Source of the DNA: Pseudomonas berkeleyensis
Lineage (GTDB): Bacteria > Pseudomonadota > Gammaproteobacteria > Pseudomonadales > Pseudomonadaceae
DNA length: 64,000 nucleotides
Direction of reading: 5' to 3'
Assembly (NCBI RefSeq): GCF_014109765.1
Contig: NZ_CP059139.1
Span: 4,524,501 to 4,588,500 of the forward strand
Both the position numbers and the translations under genes were made by a program. The notes beneath the pieces were generated by a model. It was given only the letters and a program-made list of their open reading frames with translations, ran no database searches and was not told where the DNA came from. Shown one piece after another: positions 1 to 11,540 of this stretch (positions within the stretch are counted from its first letter, which is position 1; each line of letters starts with the position of its first letter).

Positions 1-729
1 GTGTTCGACCGGTACCCCGTAGAGTTCGATGAACACGAAGGGCGAACCTGCGATATAGGCGAACATCCCGGCCATGGCCACACCGCCTGCCAGGCTGTAG
101 CCCATGAAAGGCGCATTGCCCAACAACGAACGGTACTGGCCGAAGGCGCCGCGGAGTGGAGCCGGCTGCAGATGCTGCGGACGCGTCTCCGGCAACCACA
201 GCAGCACGGCCAGCAGGCAAAGGCCGGCGAACAGCGCCAGGCTATGGAAAATCCACGGCCAGCCCAGCGTATTGAGCAGCAGGCCGCCACCCAGCGGGGC
301 GAGAATCGGCGCCAGCCCCATCACCAGCACCAGTTGCGAGAAGACCTTGGCCGAAGCCAGCGGATCGCACAGGTCGCGCACCACCGCACGGGTGATGACC
401 ATGCCGGCACAGCCACCAAGGGCCTGCACGAAGCGCGCACCGATCAGCCATTCCAGGCTCGGTGCCAGCGCACAGGCCAGCGACGCGACGGCGAACAGGG
501 TCACCCCGACCAGCAGCGGCACACGTCGGCCGAAGCGATCAGCCAGCGGCCCGTAGAACAGCTGGCCGAGGGCGATACCGACGAAATAGGCTGCCAGCGA
601 CAGCTGCACGTGCTCCACATCGGTGGCGAACTGACGTGCCAGCGCCGGGAAGCTGGGCAGGTAGAAATCGATGGCAAGCGGGCCGAAGGCGCTGAGGGCG
701 CCGAGGATCAGCAGAATACGCAGAGGCAT
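1..729 (-). CDS. Bcr/CflA-type MFS drug efflux transporter, truncated by window edge
   Basis: The reading frame runs from an ATG at 729 to the window edge without a stop, giving the first 243 residues; the remainder (families of this type are about 400 residues) lies outside. The start, MPLRILLILGALSAFGPLAI, leads straight into the first membrane helix, followed by the MFS loop 'PLADRFGRR' between helices 2 and 3 and a run of hydrophobic helices. This pattern fits inner-membrane proton antiporters that export drugs such as bicyclomycin or chloramphenicol. Substrate cannot be told from sequence. The gene is read leftward, away from the efflux operon that follows. Confidence 0.85.
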   Translation of the reverse strand, partial: MPLRILLILGALSAFGPLAIDFYLPSFPALARQFATDVEHVQLSLAAYFVGIALGQLFYGPLADRFGRRVPLLVGVTLFAVASLACALAPSLEWLIGARFVQALGGCAGMVITRAVVRDLCDPLASAKVFSQLVLVMGLAPILAPLGGGLLLNTLGWPWIFHSLALFAGLCLLAVLLWLPETRPQHLQPAPLRGAFGQYRSLLGNAPFMGYSLAGGVAMAGMFAYIAGSPFVFIELYGVPVEH

Positions 730-874
730 GGGCAGTCCGAATTTTTCTTAGCCTGCTAATCGTCTCACCCTTGACGCCGTCGACGAAAGAGCCGGGCAAC
801 CGGAAACCACCTGGCGTATTCGGCGCAGCCTCGATTTCGACCCGGACTCCATCCGGGCTAGGTGACAGACAACA

Positions 875-3800
875 TCAGGTGCCTTGTCCGGGCTCTTGTG
901 CCTCTGCTTCATCCTTGCGGCGGCTGAAACGCTGCGCCGCCAACTCCACCAGCAGGTAGAACATTGGAATCAGGAAGGTGGCCAGCAGCGTGGCCGCGAG
1001 CATGCCGCCGATCACCCCGGTGCCGATCGAATGGCGACTGGCTGAACCGGCACCGGAGCTGATAGCCAACGGCACGCAGCCGAGAATGAAAGCCAGCGAA
1101 GTCATCACGATGGGGCGAAAACGCAGCTTGGCCGCCTCCAGCGCGGAATCGAAGATGCCCTTGCCCTCGGCGCGCAGCAACACCGCGAACTCGACGATCA
1201 GGATGGCGTTCTTAGCCGCCAGACCGATCAGCGTGACCAGGCCCACCTGGAAGTACACGTCGTTCTGGATGCCACGCAGCCATACCGCAAGAATCGCCCC
1301 GAACACCGCGAAGGGCACGGCCGTGACCACCGCCAGCGGCAGCGTCCAGCGCTCGTACTGCGCGGCAAGGATCAGGAATACCAGAATCAGGCCGAAGACG
1401 AAGGCCTGCGCGCCGGAACCTTGCGTGGCCAGCTCCTGATAGGCCGAGCCGATCCACCCCAGGCTGTAGTCCTCGCCGAGCACCTCGTCGGCCACCTCCT
1501 GCATCGCCGCCAATGCCTGTCCCGAGCTGTAGCCAGGGGCCGGGCCGCCCAGCACCTTGGCCGAGGGGTATACGTTGAAACGGTCGTAGGAATCCGGCCC
1601 GAGGATGCGCCGCACGCGCAGCAGGGTCGACAGCGGCACCAGATCGCCGCTGCTGGAGCGCACGTAGACCTGGCCGAGATCCTCCGGCTTGCGGCGGAAC
1701 TCCGACTCCGATTGCAGGCTGACCTGCCAGGTGCGCCCGTAGAGGGTGAAGTCGTTGACGTAGTAACTGCCGAAGGTCGCCTGCATCGCGGTGAACACAT
1801 CGCTGACACTGACGCCCAGAGCGCGGGTCTTGGTGCGATCCAGGTCGATGTAGTACTGCGGCACGTTGGCGCTGAAGGTGCTCTGCACGCCGGCCAGCTC
1901 CGGCCGCTTGCTGGCAGCCGCGACAAAGGCCTGCACCTTCTCGCCAAGCTGCTCGACACTGCCCCCGGAACGATCCTGAATGAAGGACTCGAAGCCACCG
2001 GTGGTGCTCATGCCGGTGATCGGCGGCGGATTGAACGACAGCACCAGACCATCCTTCTGCGCGGCCCCCATACCCATGAACTCGTGGGTCAGGTTGCGCG
2101 CATCGAGTTCGGCCGTGGTGCGCTCGCTCCAGTCCTTGAGCGGTACGAAGGACACCCCGGCATTGCTGCGCACACCGAAGGTGAGCACGTCGAAGCCGGC
2201 GAAGGTCACCACGTCCTGTACCGCCGGGTGCGCCATCAGTTGCTCGCTCACCGCACCACTCAAGGCCTCGGTGCGATTGAGCGAGGCCGCGGGCGGCAGG
2301 TAATAGGCATTGATCACGTAGCCCTGATCCTCATCAGGCACCAGCGAACCGGGCACCCGCGCGAACAGCAGCATGATCAGCGCGATCATCCCGCCGAACA
2401 GCAACAGACCGACCAGCGAACGTTTTAGGAAGAAACGCACACCCGCGCCATAGCCGGCGGTGGCCTTGTCGAAGAAGCAGTTGAACACGCGAAATGGCGC
2501 GGCCGGCTCATGATGGCCGGGCTTGAGTAACAAGGCGCACAGCGCGGGTGACAGGGTCAACGCGACGATGCCGGAAATCACCACCGACACCGCGATGGTG
2601 ATCGCGAACTGCTTGTACATCTGCCCCGCCAAACCGCCGAGAAACCCCACCGGAACGAATACCGCGCAGAGCACCAGCACGATGGCGATGATCGGCCCGG
2701 TGACCTCCTCCATCGCCTTGATCGAAGCGTCGCGCGCACTCAGGCCCTGGGTACGCATCACCCGCTCGACGTTCTCGATCACCACGATGGCGTCGTCCAC
2801 CACGATGCCGATGGCCAGCACCATGCCGAACAGCGTCAGCAGGTTGATGGAAAAACCCAGCAGGTACATGCCGGCGAAGGTGCCGACCAGCGACACCGGA
2901 ATCGCCAGCACCGGAATCAGCGTGGCACGCCAGTTCTGCAGGAACACGAAAACCACCAGCACCACCAGCACCAGCGCTTCGAAGAAGGTCTTGATCACCT
3001 CGTCGATGGAGACCTGCACGAACTTGGTGGTGTCGTAGGGGATCTTGTAGGCGATGCCTTCGGGGAAGCGCTTGCTCAGGCGCTGCATGGTACGTTCGAC
3101 CGCTTCGGCAGTCTCCAGAGCGTTGGCGCCGGGCTGCAGGTAGATGCCGAAGGCGGCGTTCTGCTGGCCATTGAGGGTGGTGACCAGCGAGTAGTCCTGT
3201 GCGCCCAGTTCGACCCGGGCGACGTCCTTGAGCAGCAGGCTGGCGCCGGTGGCATCGGTACGCAGGATGACGCTCTCGAACTCCTTCGGATCGGTGAAGC
3301 GCCCCTGAGTGGTGACGGTGTAGGTGAAGTCCTGCGGCTCCTTGAGCGGCTGCTGGCCGAAGCTGCCGGCGGCGAACTGCGAATTCTGTTCGCGAATGGC
3401 GTTGACCACATCGGTCGGTGTCAGGTCGTACTGCGCCAGCTTGTCCGGGCGCAGCCAGATGCGCATGGAGTAGTCCTTGGAGCCGAACTGGCTCGCATCG
3501 CCAACGCCCTTGAGGCGTTTCAGCTCATCGATGACGTTGATCAGCGCGTAGTTGCTGATGAAGATCGGGTCACGCGAACCATCCGGCGAATAAAGGGTGA
3601 TCACCTGCAGAATGTCCGAGGACTTCTTCTCCACCTTCACGCCTTGTCGGCGCACCTCTTCCGGCAGCTTGGCCAGCGCGGCCTGCACCTTGTTGTTGAC
3701 GTTGATGGTGGCCTGATCCGGGTCGGTGCCGACCTCGAAGTACACCGTCAGACTCATCGCTCCGCTGCTGGAGGAATTGGACAGCTGGTAGATCATGTTC

Positions 3801-4021
3801 TCGACGCCATTGATCTCCTGCTCCAGCGGCGCCGCCACGGTTTCAGCGATCACCTGCGAACTGGCGCCCGGATAAGCGGCACTGACCGACACCTGCGGCG
3901 GCAGGATTTCCGGGTACTGGGCGATGGGCAACGAGCGCATCGCAGCCAGGCCGGCGAGCACGATGACGATGGAAATGACGGTGGCAAACACCGGACGATC
4001 GATAAAGAAGCGCGAGATCAT
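875..4021 (-). CDS. RND (HAE1 family) multidrug efflux pump, inner-membrane subunit
   Basis: The 1048-residue protein has the length and layout of AcrB/MexB-type pumps: start [13 protein letters not shown], a first transmembrane helix, a large periplasmic loop, helices 2-6, a second periplasmic loop and helices 8-12. The proton-relay Asp pair is visible in helix 4 ([10 protein letters not shown], Asp409-Asp410), and helix 10 carries the conserved lysine segment [13 protein letters not shown]. The pump uses the proton gradient to expel drugs through an adaptor and an outer-membrane channel. It starts 5 bp after the adaptor gene, so the two are co-transcribed. No outer-membrane factor gene follows, so it probably borrows an OprM/TolC-like channel encoded elsewhere. 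The ligand is unknown. Confidence 0.95.
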   Translation of the reverse strand: MISRFFIDRPVFATVISIVIVLAGLAAMRSLPIAQYPEILPPQVSVSAAYPGASSQVIAETVAAPLEQEINGVENMIYQLSNSSSSGAMSLTVYFEVGTDPDQATINVNNKVQAALAKLPEEVRRQGVKVEKKSSDILQVITLYSPDGSRDPIFISNYALINVIDELKRLKGVGDASQFGSKDYSMRIWLRPDKLAQYDLTPTDVVNAIREQNSQFAAGSFGQQPLKEPQDFTYTVTTQGRFTDPKEFESVILRTDATGASLLLKDVARVELGAQDYSLVTTLNGQQNAAFGIYLQPGANALETAEAVERTMQRLSKRFPEGIAYKIPYDTTKFVQVSIDEVIKTFFEALVLVVLVVFVFLQNWRATLIPVLAIPVSLVGTFAGMYLLGFSINLLTLFGMVLAIGIVVDDAIVVIENVERVMRTQGLSARDASIKAMEEVTGPIIAIVLVLCAVFVPVGFLGGLAGQMYKQFAITIAVSVVISGIVALTLSPALCALLLKPGHHEPAAPFRVFNCFFDKATAGYGAGVRFFLKRSLVGLLLFGGMIALIMLLFARVPGSLVPDEDQGYVINAYYLPPAASLNRTEALSGAVSEQLMAHPAVQDVVTFAGFDVLTFGVRSNAGVSFVPLKDWSERTTAELDARNLTHEFMGMGAAQKDGLVLSFNPPPITGMSTTGGFESFIQDRSGGSVEQLGEKVQAFVAAASKRPELAGVQSTFSANVPQYYIDLDRTKTRALGVSVSDVFTAMQATFGSYYVNDFTLYGRTWQVSLQSESEFRRKPEDLGQVYVRSSSGDLVPLSTLLRVRRILGPDSYDRFNVYPSAKVLGGPAPGYSSGQALAAMQEVADEVLGEDYSLGWIGSAYQELATQGSGAQAFVFGLILVFLILAAQYERWTLPLAVVTAVPFAVFGAILAVWLRGIQNDVYFQVGLVTLIGLAAKNAILIVEFAVLLRAEGKGIFDSALEAAKLRFRPIVMTSLAFILGCVPLAISSGAGSASRHSIGTGVIGGMLAATLLATFLIPMFYLLVELAAQRFSRRKDEAEAQEPGQGT

Positions 4022-4026
4022 GAGCG

Positions 4027-5181
4027 TTACTCCTGCGCCGGGCTTGCAGGCGTGGCTGCCTTCGCCTTCGCCTCCTCGACCTTGACCGGACTGTCAGGCC
4101 GCACCTTGGCCAGACCATCGACGATCACCCGCTCGCCATCACTGACGCCGGAGAGAATCAACCAGCGCCCGTCGGCCGTATCCCCCGTCGAAACCTGGCG
4201 CATACGCGCGATGCTCTGCTCATCCACCACGTAGACGAACGTACCGCGCGGCCCCTGAGCGACGGCGCGCTCCGGTACGGTGATCGCCCGCGGACGCGTC
4301 AGCCCCTTGACCTTCACCCGTACGAACTGGCCCGGCAGCAGCTTTTGCTCAGGGTTGGGCACCACGCCACGCGCGCTGACGGTACCGGTGCCTCGGTCGA
4401 TCAGGCTGTCGGTGAAGTCCACCTCGCCTGCCGTCGGATAGGCCGAGCCATCGCCAAAGTACACCTCGACGCTCAGTTTGCCGCCGCTCGGCGGTACCAG
4501 AGTGCCTTCGGACAACTCCCGACGCAGGCGTTCGGCCTCGGCATCCGGGTAGGCGAAGTTGGCGAAGATCGGATCGAGCTGGGTGATCTGCGTCAGCAGG
4601 CTGGCACTGGGATCGCCGGCGACGATCAGGCTGCCTTCGGAGACGCTCTCCTTGCTGGTCATCCCGGTGATCGGCGCCTTCACCGTGGTGTAGTCGAGGT
4701 CGATCTGGCGCGACTGCACCTCAGCCTGAGCCGCCTCGATATTGGCCTTGCTCTGCTCGAAGTTGGAGATGGCATTATCCAGTTCGCTCTCGCTGGCAAA
4801 GCCCTTCTTCTGCAATTCGCGGATGCGCTTGAGGTCACGATCGGTCTGCCGAAAACGCGCCTGCTCCTGCGCCAACGCCCCCTTGGCACGCGCCAGGGCG
4901 GCTTCATATGGGCGCGCGTCGATGCGAAACAGCACCTGATCCTTCTGTACCCTGCTGCCTTCCTGATAGGTGCGCTCCTGCAGGATACCGCCGACCTGCG
5001 CCCGCACCTGCACCTCGCGATAGCCCGTCGTACGGGCCGGGTACTCCAGTACCACGGGTAGCTCACCCGCCTTGATCCGCTCGACTGTCACCGCCGTTGG
5101 CGGCGCATCGGCGGCCTGCGCACCGAGCGCCAGGGCAAGACTTGCGAACAGGCAGAAACGAATCAGGCGAACGAGCGACAT
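4027..5181 (-). CDS. RND efflux periplasmic adaptor (membrane fusion protein)
   Basis: This 384-residue protein has the hairpin, lipoyl and beta-barrel layout of AcrA/MexA adaptors: [20 protein letters not shown] near residue 40, a coiled-coil hairpin around residues 95-165, then the lipoyl segment and the motif [10 protein letters not shown]. The ATG at 5181 is chosen because AAGGAGAGG precedes it; a longer open frame upstream (to 5397) would read through the divergent promoter region. The N-terminus is a signal peptide ending around AQA (residue 23). I see no lipobox cysteine, so it is probably a soluble or differently anchored adaptor, unlike MexA. It is the first gene of the operon with the pump. 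Confidence 0.93.
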   Translation of the reverse strand: MSLVRLIRFCLFASLALALGAQAADAPPTAVTVERIKAGELPVVLEYPARTTGYREVQVRAQVGGILQERTYQEGSRVQKDQVLFRIDARPYEAALARAKGALAQEQARFRQTDRDLKRIRELQKKGFASESELDNAISNFEQSKANIEAAQAEVQSRQIDLDYTTVKAPITGMTSKESVSEGSLIVAGDPSASLLTQITQLDPIFANFAYPDAEAERLRRELSEGTLVPPSGGKLSVEVYFGDGSAYPTAGEVDFTDSLIDRGTGTVSARGVVPNPEQKLLPGQFVRVKVKGLTRPRAITVPERAVAQGPRGTFVYVVDEQSIARMRQVSTGDTADGRWLILSGVSDGERVIVDGLAKVRPDSPVKVEEAKAKAATPASPAQE

Positions 5182-5305
5182 GAGGCATTCCTCTCCTTGG
5201 GCGAAACGCATCGCAGGGGCGGCGCAACGAAGCGTGCCCCCGACAGGCAGGGATAATCGGTACACTCGGCACAACCAGAGCCTAGCTTCAATTAACCGGA
5301 TCGCC

Positions 5306-5926
5306 ATGCGTAGAACCAAAGAAGACGCGGAGAAAACCCGCTGCGCCATCCTCGCCGCTGCTGAACAACTATTCCTCGAGCGCGGGGTCGCCCACACCAG
5401 TCTGGAGCATATCGCCCGGCATGCTGGGGTAACGCGCGGTGCGGTCTATTGGCACTTCCAGAACAAGGCGCACCTGTTCCACGAGATGCTCAACCAGGTG
5501 CGTTTGCCGCTGGAGCCGCTGGCCCAGCAACTGGCCGAGGTCGACGGCTTGTCATCGCTGCAGTTGTTGCGCGACCTGTGCATAGAGGCCATGGCCAACC
5601 TGGTGCTGGATGAGCAACGCCGACGCATCCTCACCGTGCTACTGCGCCGCTGCGAATTCACCGAGGATTTGCGCGAAGCCGAGGAGCGTCACGAAGCCTT
5701 CGTCAATCAGTTCATCGATTTGTGCGAACAACAGTTCGCCCTGCCAGCAGTACAGCCTTACCTGCAGCCTGGCATCACGCCGCGCCTGGCCTCACGCACG
5801 CTGCACGCGCTGATCGTCGGCCTGTTCAGTGACTGGTTGCGCGATCCCAATCTGTTCGATGCCCAGACCGATACCCCGGCCATGATCGACAGCTGTTTTC
5901 GCGGCTTGCTGCGCCAGTGGCCCTAG
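5306..5926 (+). CDS. TetR/AcrR family repressor of the divergent efflux operon
   Basis: The 206-residue protein has an N-terminal TetR helix-turn-helix (residues about 10-56; ARHAGVTRGAVYWHF is the recognition region) and an AcrR/TtgR-like C-terminal ligand domain. The gene is divergent from the RND operon with 124 bp between starts, the normal arrangement for a local drug-sensing repressor such as AcrR, TtgR or NalC. The frame is open further upstream, but the start at 5306 begins directly before the helix-turn-helix, as in the family. No clear palindromic operator was recognised in the intergenic region. The regulatory role is inferred from position. Confidence 0.9.
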   Translation: MRRTKEDAEKTRCAILAAAEQLFLERGVAHTSLEHIARHAGVTRGAVYWHFQNKAHLFHEMLNQVRLPLEPLAQQLAEVDGLSSLQLLRDLCIEAMANLVLDEQRRRILTVLLRRCEFTEDLREAEERHEAFVNQFIDLCEQQFALPAVQPYLQPGITPRLASRTLHALIVGLFSDWLRDPNLFDAQTDTPAMIDSCFRGLLRQWP

Positions 5927-5965
5927 AATGAATCGGGGCCACCCTGCCGGGACGCGCGGCGCACC

Positions 5966-6163
5966 CTAGGGGAGTTCGGCCTGGTAGCCCTCTTCGCGAA
6001 TCGCCGTCTGTACCTGCTCAGCGTTCAAACTACTTTCTACACGGACCAGCCCGGCGGCGAGGTCGACCTCGACCTTGGCCGCCTGATCCAGCATCTGGAT
6101 CGCCTGGGTGATGGCCCGCACGCAATGGCCGCAGGACATTCCGCTAACCTTGAACTGCTGCAT
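5966..6163 (-). CDS. copZ: CopZ-type copper chaperone (HMA domain)
   Basis: This 65-residue single heavy-metal-associated domain carries the Cu(I)-binding motif GMSCGHC (Cys11 and Cys14). Proteins of this kind carry cytosolic Cu(I) to the CopA ATPase or to CueR. The ATG at 6163 has AAGGAG eight bases upstream; a longer frame exists but would cross the CueR operator. A MerR-type promoter points into the gene (see 6198-6228), so it is expected to be copper-induced through CueR. It is divergent from the small secreted protein and copA. Confidence 0.93.
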   Translation of the reverse strand: MQQFKVSGMSCGHCVRAITQAIQMLDQAAKVEVDLAAGLVRVESSLNAEQVQTAIREEGYQAELP

Positions 6164-6197
6164 CTGTTGACTCCTTGAACCGCTGGTCGATGGGTGT

Positions 6198-6228
6198 AGT
6201 CTCGACCTTGCCACAATGGCAAGGTCAA
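6198..6228 (-). promoter_or_regulatory. CueR-type promoter of copZ
   Basis: On the minus strand a TTGACC -35 box (6228-6223) is separated by 19 bp from GAGACT (6203-6198). The long spacer holds the palindrome ACCTTG-N9-CAAGGT (6205-6225). A 19-bp spacer filled by such a dyad is the signature of promoters activated by CueR, the MerR-family Cu(I) sensor. cueR itself is present at 17151-17588. Confidence 0.85.
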
Positions 6229-6277
6229 GCCCTTGCGTCATGTCATCCGCTTCGTTTTCAGCATGAGGGTCGCCACC

Positions 6278-6670
6278 ATGCGCCTGTTCCATCTGATGCT
6301 CTTCCCGCTGCTGGCATCCCAAGCCCTTGCCCAACCACTCGCCCCTCTGCCAGCGACTACGCAAGGCGAGGGCTACGCGGTGCTGATCGTCTCGCGCGAG
6401 CGCCTGGAGGTGGCCACCACCTGCGAAGTCGCGCTGTATCTGCATGACCAGATGGCCGCACGCCTGCATCAGGGCCAGTCGGTGTCCTTCAACCTGCCAC
6501 CGGGCCCGGTTTCTCTGCGCCTCGGTCTGACCGGTACTGGCCCGTGTCAGGACGGCATCAACCAGCTCGCGGGGCAATCGCTGGAGCTGCAGGCTGGCGA
6601 AGTGCGTCGCTACCGTATCGCCATGGGCAGCGATGGCCTGCGACTGCATGCCGCGCCTGCGTTGAACTGA
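6278..6670 (+). CDS. Small secreted protein of unknown function in the copper locus
   Basis: The 130-residue product starts with a Sec signal peptide (MRLFHLMLFPLLASQALAQ, cleavage expected after residue 19). The mature part of about 110 residues has two cysteines (in TTCEV and GPCQD) that could form a disulfide, and looks like a small beta-rich domain. ATG 6278 is preferred because GAGGGT lies seven bases upstream; an in-frame ATG at 6263 is the alternative. It sits between copZ and copA, which suggests a periplasmic role in copper handling, but it has no His/Met-rich metal motif. I do not recognise the family. Confidence 0.7.
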   Translation: MRLFHLMLFPLLASQALAQPLAPLPATTQGEGYAVLIVSRERLEVATTCEVALYLHDQMAARLHQGQSVSFNLPPGPVSLRLGLTGTGPCQDGINQLAGQSLELQAGEVRRYRIAMGSDGLRLHAAPALN

Positions 6671-6674
6671 AGGC

Positions 6675-6705
6675 TTGACCTTGCCATGGGGTCAAGGTTG
6701 ATCCT
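6675..6705 (+). promoter_or_regulatory. CueR-type promoter of copA
   Basis: TTGACC (6675-6680), a 19-bp spacer and GATCCT (6700-6705) form a MerR-type promoter. The spacer contains the dyad ACCTTG-N9-CAAGGT (6678-6698), the same half-sites and spacing as the copZ promoter. It lies directly after the stop of the small secreted protein, so copA has its own copper-responsive start. Confidence 0.87.
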
Positions 6706-6734
6706 GTAGCCACGATGCTACAGGGAGCTGCACC

Positions 6735-9104
<2,370 letters not shown>

Positions 9105-9212
9105 CCGGCATTTTCTTGAACCGGCGCATGGTATGGGAATGCCATCATTGAACCTGCGCCCGGTGTCCGGCACCCTTCAGGCTTCGCCCAACTCATGGAT
9201 GGAGGCCAAGGC

Positions 9213-11282
9213 ATGCTGGATGCCAATCAGGCGCATATCACCCTCGCCATTCCTGCGGTCGAGAACGACCTGCAGGTTCTGAGCTTCGAGGGGCGCGAAA
9301 CGCTCAACAAGCCCTACCGCTTCGAAATCGAACTGGTCAGCCAGAGCGCCGAACTCGATCTTGACGCTCTGATCAACCAGACCGCCTACCTGGCCTTCGG
9401 CCCCTCCGGCAAAGGTGTGCACGGTGTGGTCTACGCCATCGAGCAAGGCGACTCGGGCAAGCGCCTGACGCGCTACCGCATCAGCCTGCGCCCACAACTC
9501 GCCTACCTGGCCCATCGCTACAACCAGCGCATCTTCCAGCACCTGACGGTGCCGCAGATCATCGGGCAGATCCTCGAAGACCACGGCATCCAGAGCGACG
9601 CCTATCAATTCCAGCTCGGTTACATCTACCCCGAGCGCGACTACTGCGTGCAGTACGACGAAAGCGACCTGCACTTCATTCAGCGCCTGTGCGAGGAAGA
9701 AGGCATCAGCTTCCACTTCCAGCACAGCGAAGACAGCCATCGCCTGGTGTTTGGCGACGACGCCAGCGTCTTCCCCAAGCTCGATCCGCTGAATTACCAG
9801 CAAGACAGCGGCCTTTCCGCTGACAACGAAGTGGTACGCGCCTTCGGCGTGCGCCTGGAAACCCGCAGCACCCAGGCCACCTGGCGCGACTATGACTTCG
9901 AGCAGCCCAAGCTGCAGATGGAGGCGGACTACCGCAGCGAATTCACCCCGGCATTGGAGGTGTATGACTACCCCGGCCGCTTCACCGACCGCACGCGCGG
10001 CAAGCACCTGGCCAAGCGCAGCCTGGAGCGACTGCGCAGTGACTACGAACTGGCCAAAGGCCAGAGCGACGCCTACCTGATCTGCGGCCACTTCCTCGCC
10101 CTGGCCGGGCACCCGCGAAAGCAGTGGAATGACCTCTGGCTACTGGGTGAAGTCATCCACGAAGGCAAGCAGCCACAGGTGCTGGAAGAGTCGGTGACCA
10201 GCAATGCCAAAGCCAGCGACGGCTTCCAGCAAGGTTACCGCAACCGCTTCACCGCTACGCCTTGGGACATTCCCTACCGCCCTGCTCTCGAACACCCCAA
10301 GCCCAAGGTACTCGGTAGCCAGACCGCCGTCGTCACGGGCCCGGCCGGCGAGGAAATCCACTGCGACCAGTACGGCCGGGTGAAAGTGCAGTTCCACTGG
10401 GATCGCGAAGGCCTGGGCAACGACACCACCAGTTGCTGGCTGCGCGTAGCCTCCAACTGGGCCGGCGATGCCTATGGCGGTGTGGCCATCCCACGGGTGG
10501 GTATGGAAGTGCTGGTCACCTTCCTCGAAGGCGACCCCGACCAGCCCCTGATCACCGGCTGCCTCTACCACGCCGAGCATGTGGTGCCCTACGACCTGCC
10601 GGCGAACAAGACCCGCAGCCTGTTCAAGACCCTGAGCAGCCCCGGTGGTGGCGGCTACAACGAGTTCCGTATCGAAGACCGCAAGGGCGCCGAACAGATC
10701 TACATCCACGCCCAGCGTGACTGGGACGAGAACATCGAGAACAACCAGAAGATCCGCGTCGGCAACGAGCGCCACGACACCGTCGAAGCCACCACCCACA
10801 CCGAACTGCGCGCCGAGGAACACCGCACCACCGACCTCGACCGCAAGGTGGAACTGCGCAGCAACGACCACCTCACCGTTGGTACTACTCAGCACGTGAA
10901 AGTCGGTACCGGCCTGTTCATCGAAGCTGGCAACGAAATCCACTACAACGCCGGCAGCAAGGTAGTAATCGACGCAGGCATGGAACTCACTGCCGCAGGC
11001 GGCGGCAGCTTCCTCAAGCTCGACCCGAGTGGTGTCACGCTCAGTGGGGCGAATATCAAGATGAACTCGGGGGGCGCGCCGGGAAGTGGAGCGGGAGCCA
11101 AACCGATATTGCCTGGCGAAATCAAACCGGCGGATGCGGATAAGGCCGGGCAGAAAACTCAACTCGCACTGGCAAGTACTCAACTATTGATTGCTCGCAA
11201 GGCTCGTGAAGTAGCGGCCACCTTTTGCCCAATTTGCGAGGCATGCCGTGCGGGAGCATGCGCACTGCCGCCCCCTATATGA
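9213..11282 (+). CDS. vgrG: T6SS spike protein VgrG with a cysteine-rich tail
   Basis: The 689-residue product has the gp27-like hub (about residues 1-380), the gp5-like OB fold (CDQYGRVKVQFHWDREG onward, containing WLRVASNWAG and PRVGMEVLVTFLEGDPD), then the beta-helical needle repeats (about 480-625). The trimer caps the Hcp tube and carries effectors into target cells. ATG 9213 is preferred over 9195 because GGAGG lies seven bases before it. After the needle there is an extra tail of about 60 residues ending in CPICEACRAGAC, a CxxCxxCxxxxC cluster that could bind metal or the adaptor or effector. The lipase operon converges on this gene, so that lipase is the likely cargo. Confidence 0.94.
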   Translation: MLDANQAHITLAIPAVENDLQVLSFEGRETLNKPYRFEIELVSQSAELDLDALINQTAYLAFGPSGKGVHGVVYAIEQGDSGKRLTRYRISLRPQLAYLAHRYNQRIFQHLTVPQIIGQILEDHGIQSDAYQFQLGYIYPERDYCVQYDESDLHFIQRLCEEEGISFHFQHSEDSHRLVFGDDASVFPKLDPLNYQQDSGLSADNEVVRAFGVRLETRSTQATWRDYDFEQPKLQMEADYRSEFTPALEVYDYPGRFTDRTRGKHLAKRSLERLRSDYELAKGQSDAYLICGHFLALAGHPRKQWNDLWLLGEVIHEGKQPQVLEESVTSNAKASDGFQQGYRNRFTATPWDIPYRPALEHPKPKVLGSQTAVVTGPAGEEIHCDQYGRVKVQFHWDREGLGNDTTSCWLRVASNWAGDAYGGVAIPRVGMEVLVTFLEGDPDQPLITGCLYHAEHVVPYDLPANKTRSLFKTLSSPGGGGYNEFRIEDRKGAEQIYIHAQRDWDENIENNQKIRVGNERHDTVEATTHTELRAEEHRTTDLDRKVELRSNDHLTVGTTQHVKVGTGLFIEAGNEIHYNAGSKVVIDAGMELTAAGGGSFLKLDPSGVTLSGANIKMNSGGAPGSGAGAKPILPGEIKPADADKAGQKTQLALASTQLLIARKAREVAATFCPICEACRAGACALPPPI

Positions 11283-11411
11283 AGGCAGCAGTCAAACAAT
11301 GAACGCGGCCAGGGAAAATAACCTGAGCGAACATCAGCCCGTATAGTTTGTTGGATCTGGGCTAAGCAATACCTTACTCAAGGAATGCTGGGCACAGCAT
11401 ACTCGTAAATA

Positions 11412-11449
11412 CCCCTGGAACCTGGGTTCAACAACCAGGCGTCCAGGGG
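11412..11449. terminator. Hairpin between convergent vgrG and lipase genes
   Basis: CCCCTGGA (11412-11419) pairs with TCCAGGGG (11442-11449), and CCTGG (11421-11425) with CCAGG (11435-11439). The result is a long imperfect stem between two converging genes. There is no T-tract, so it is at best a weak bidirectional terminator or an mRNA-stabilising structure. The rest of the 258-bp gap shows no gene. Confidence 0.45.
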
Positions 11450-11540
11450 CATCAATCAGCGCATTTTACAACCTACTTCACAACTGTCAGATGCCTTACC
11501 GGAGCAGACCACTCTGCGCTAGTAGCCCCTCAGTTTTCTG

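Noticed and set aside
1..759. Long + strand open frame at the window start
   Set aside because: It is antisense to a clear MFS transporter and its translation is rich in His/Gln/Arg, typical of the shadow strand of a GC-rich gene.
1421..2428. 335-codon + strand frame inside the RND pump gene
   Set aside because: Antisense to the pump, no ribosome site, no family resemblance.
5182..5305. TetR operator in the efflux intergenic region
   Set aside because: No convincing palindrome could be found by eye, so none is listed.
9177..10112. 311-codon minus frame inside vgrG
   Set aside because: Antisense to a well-supported VgrG; composition is that of a shadow frame.
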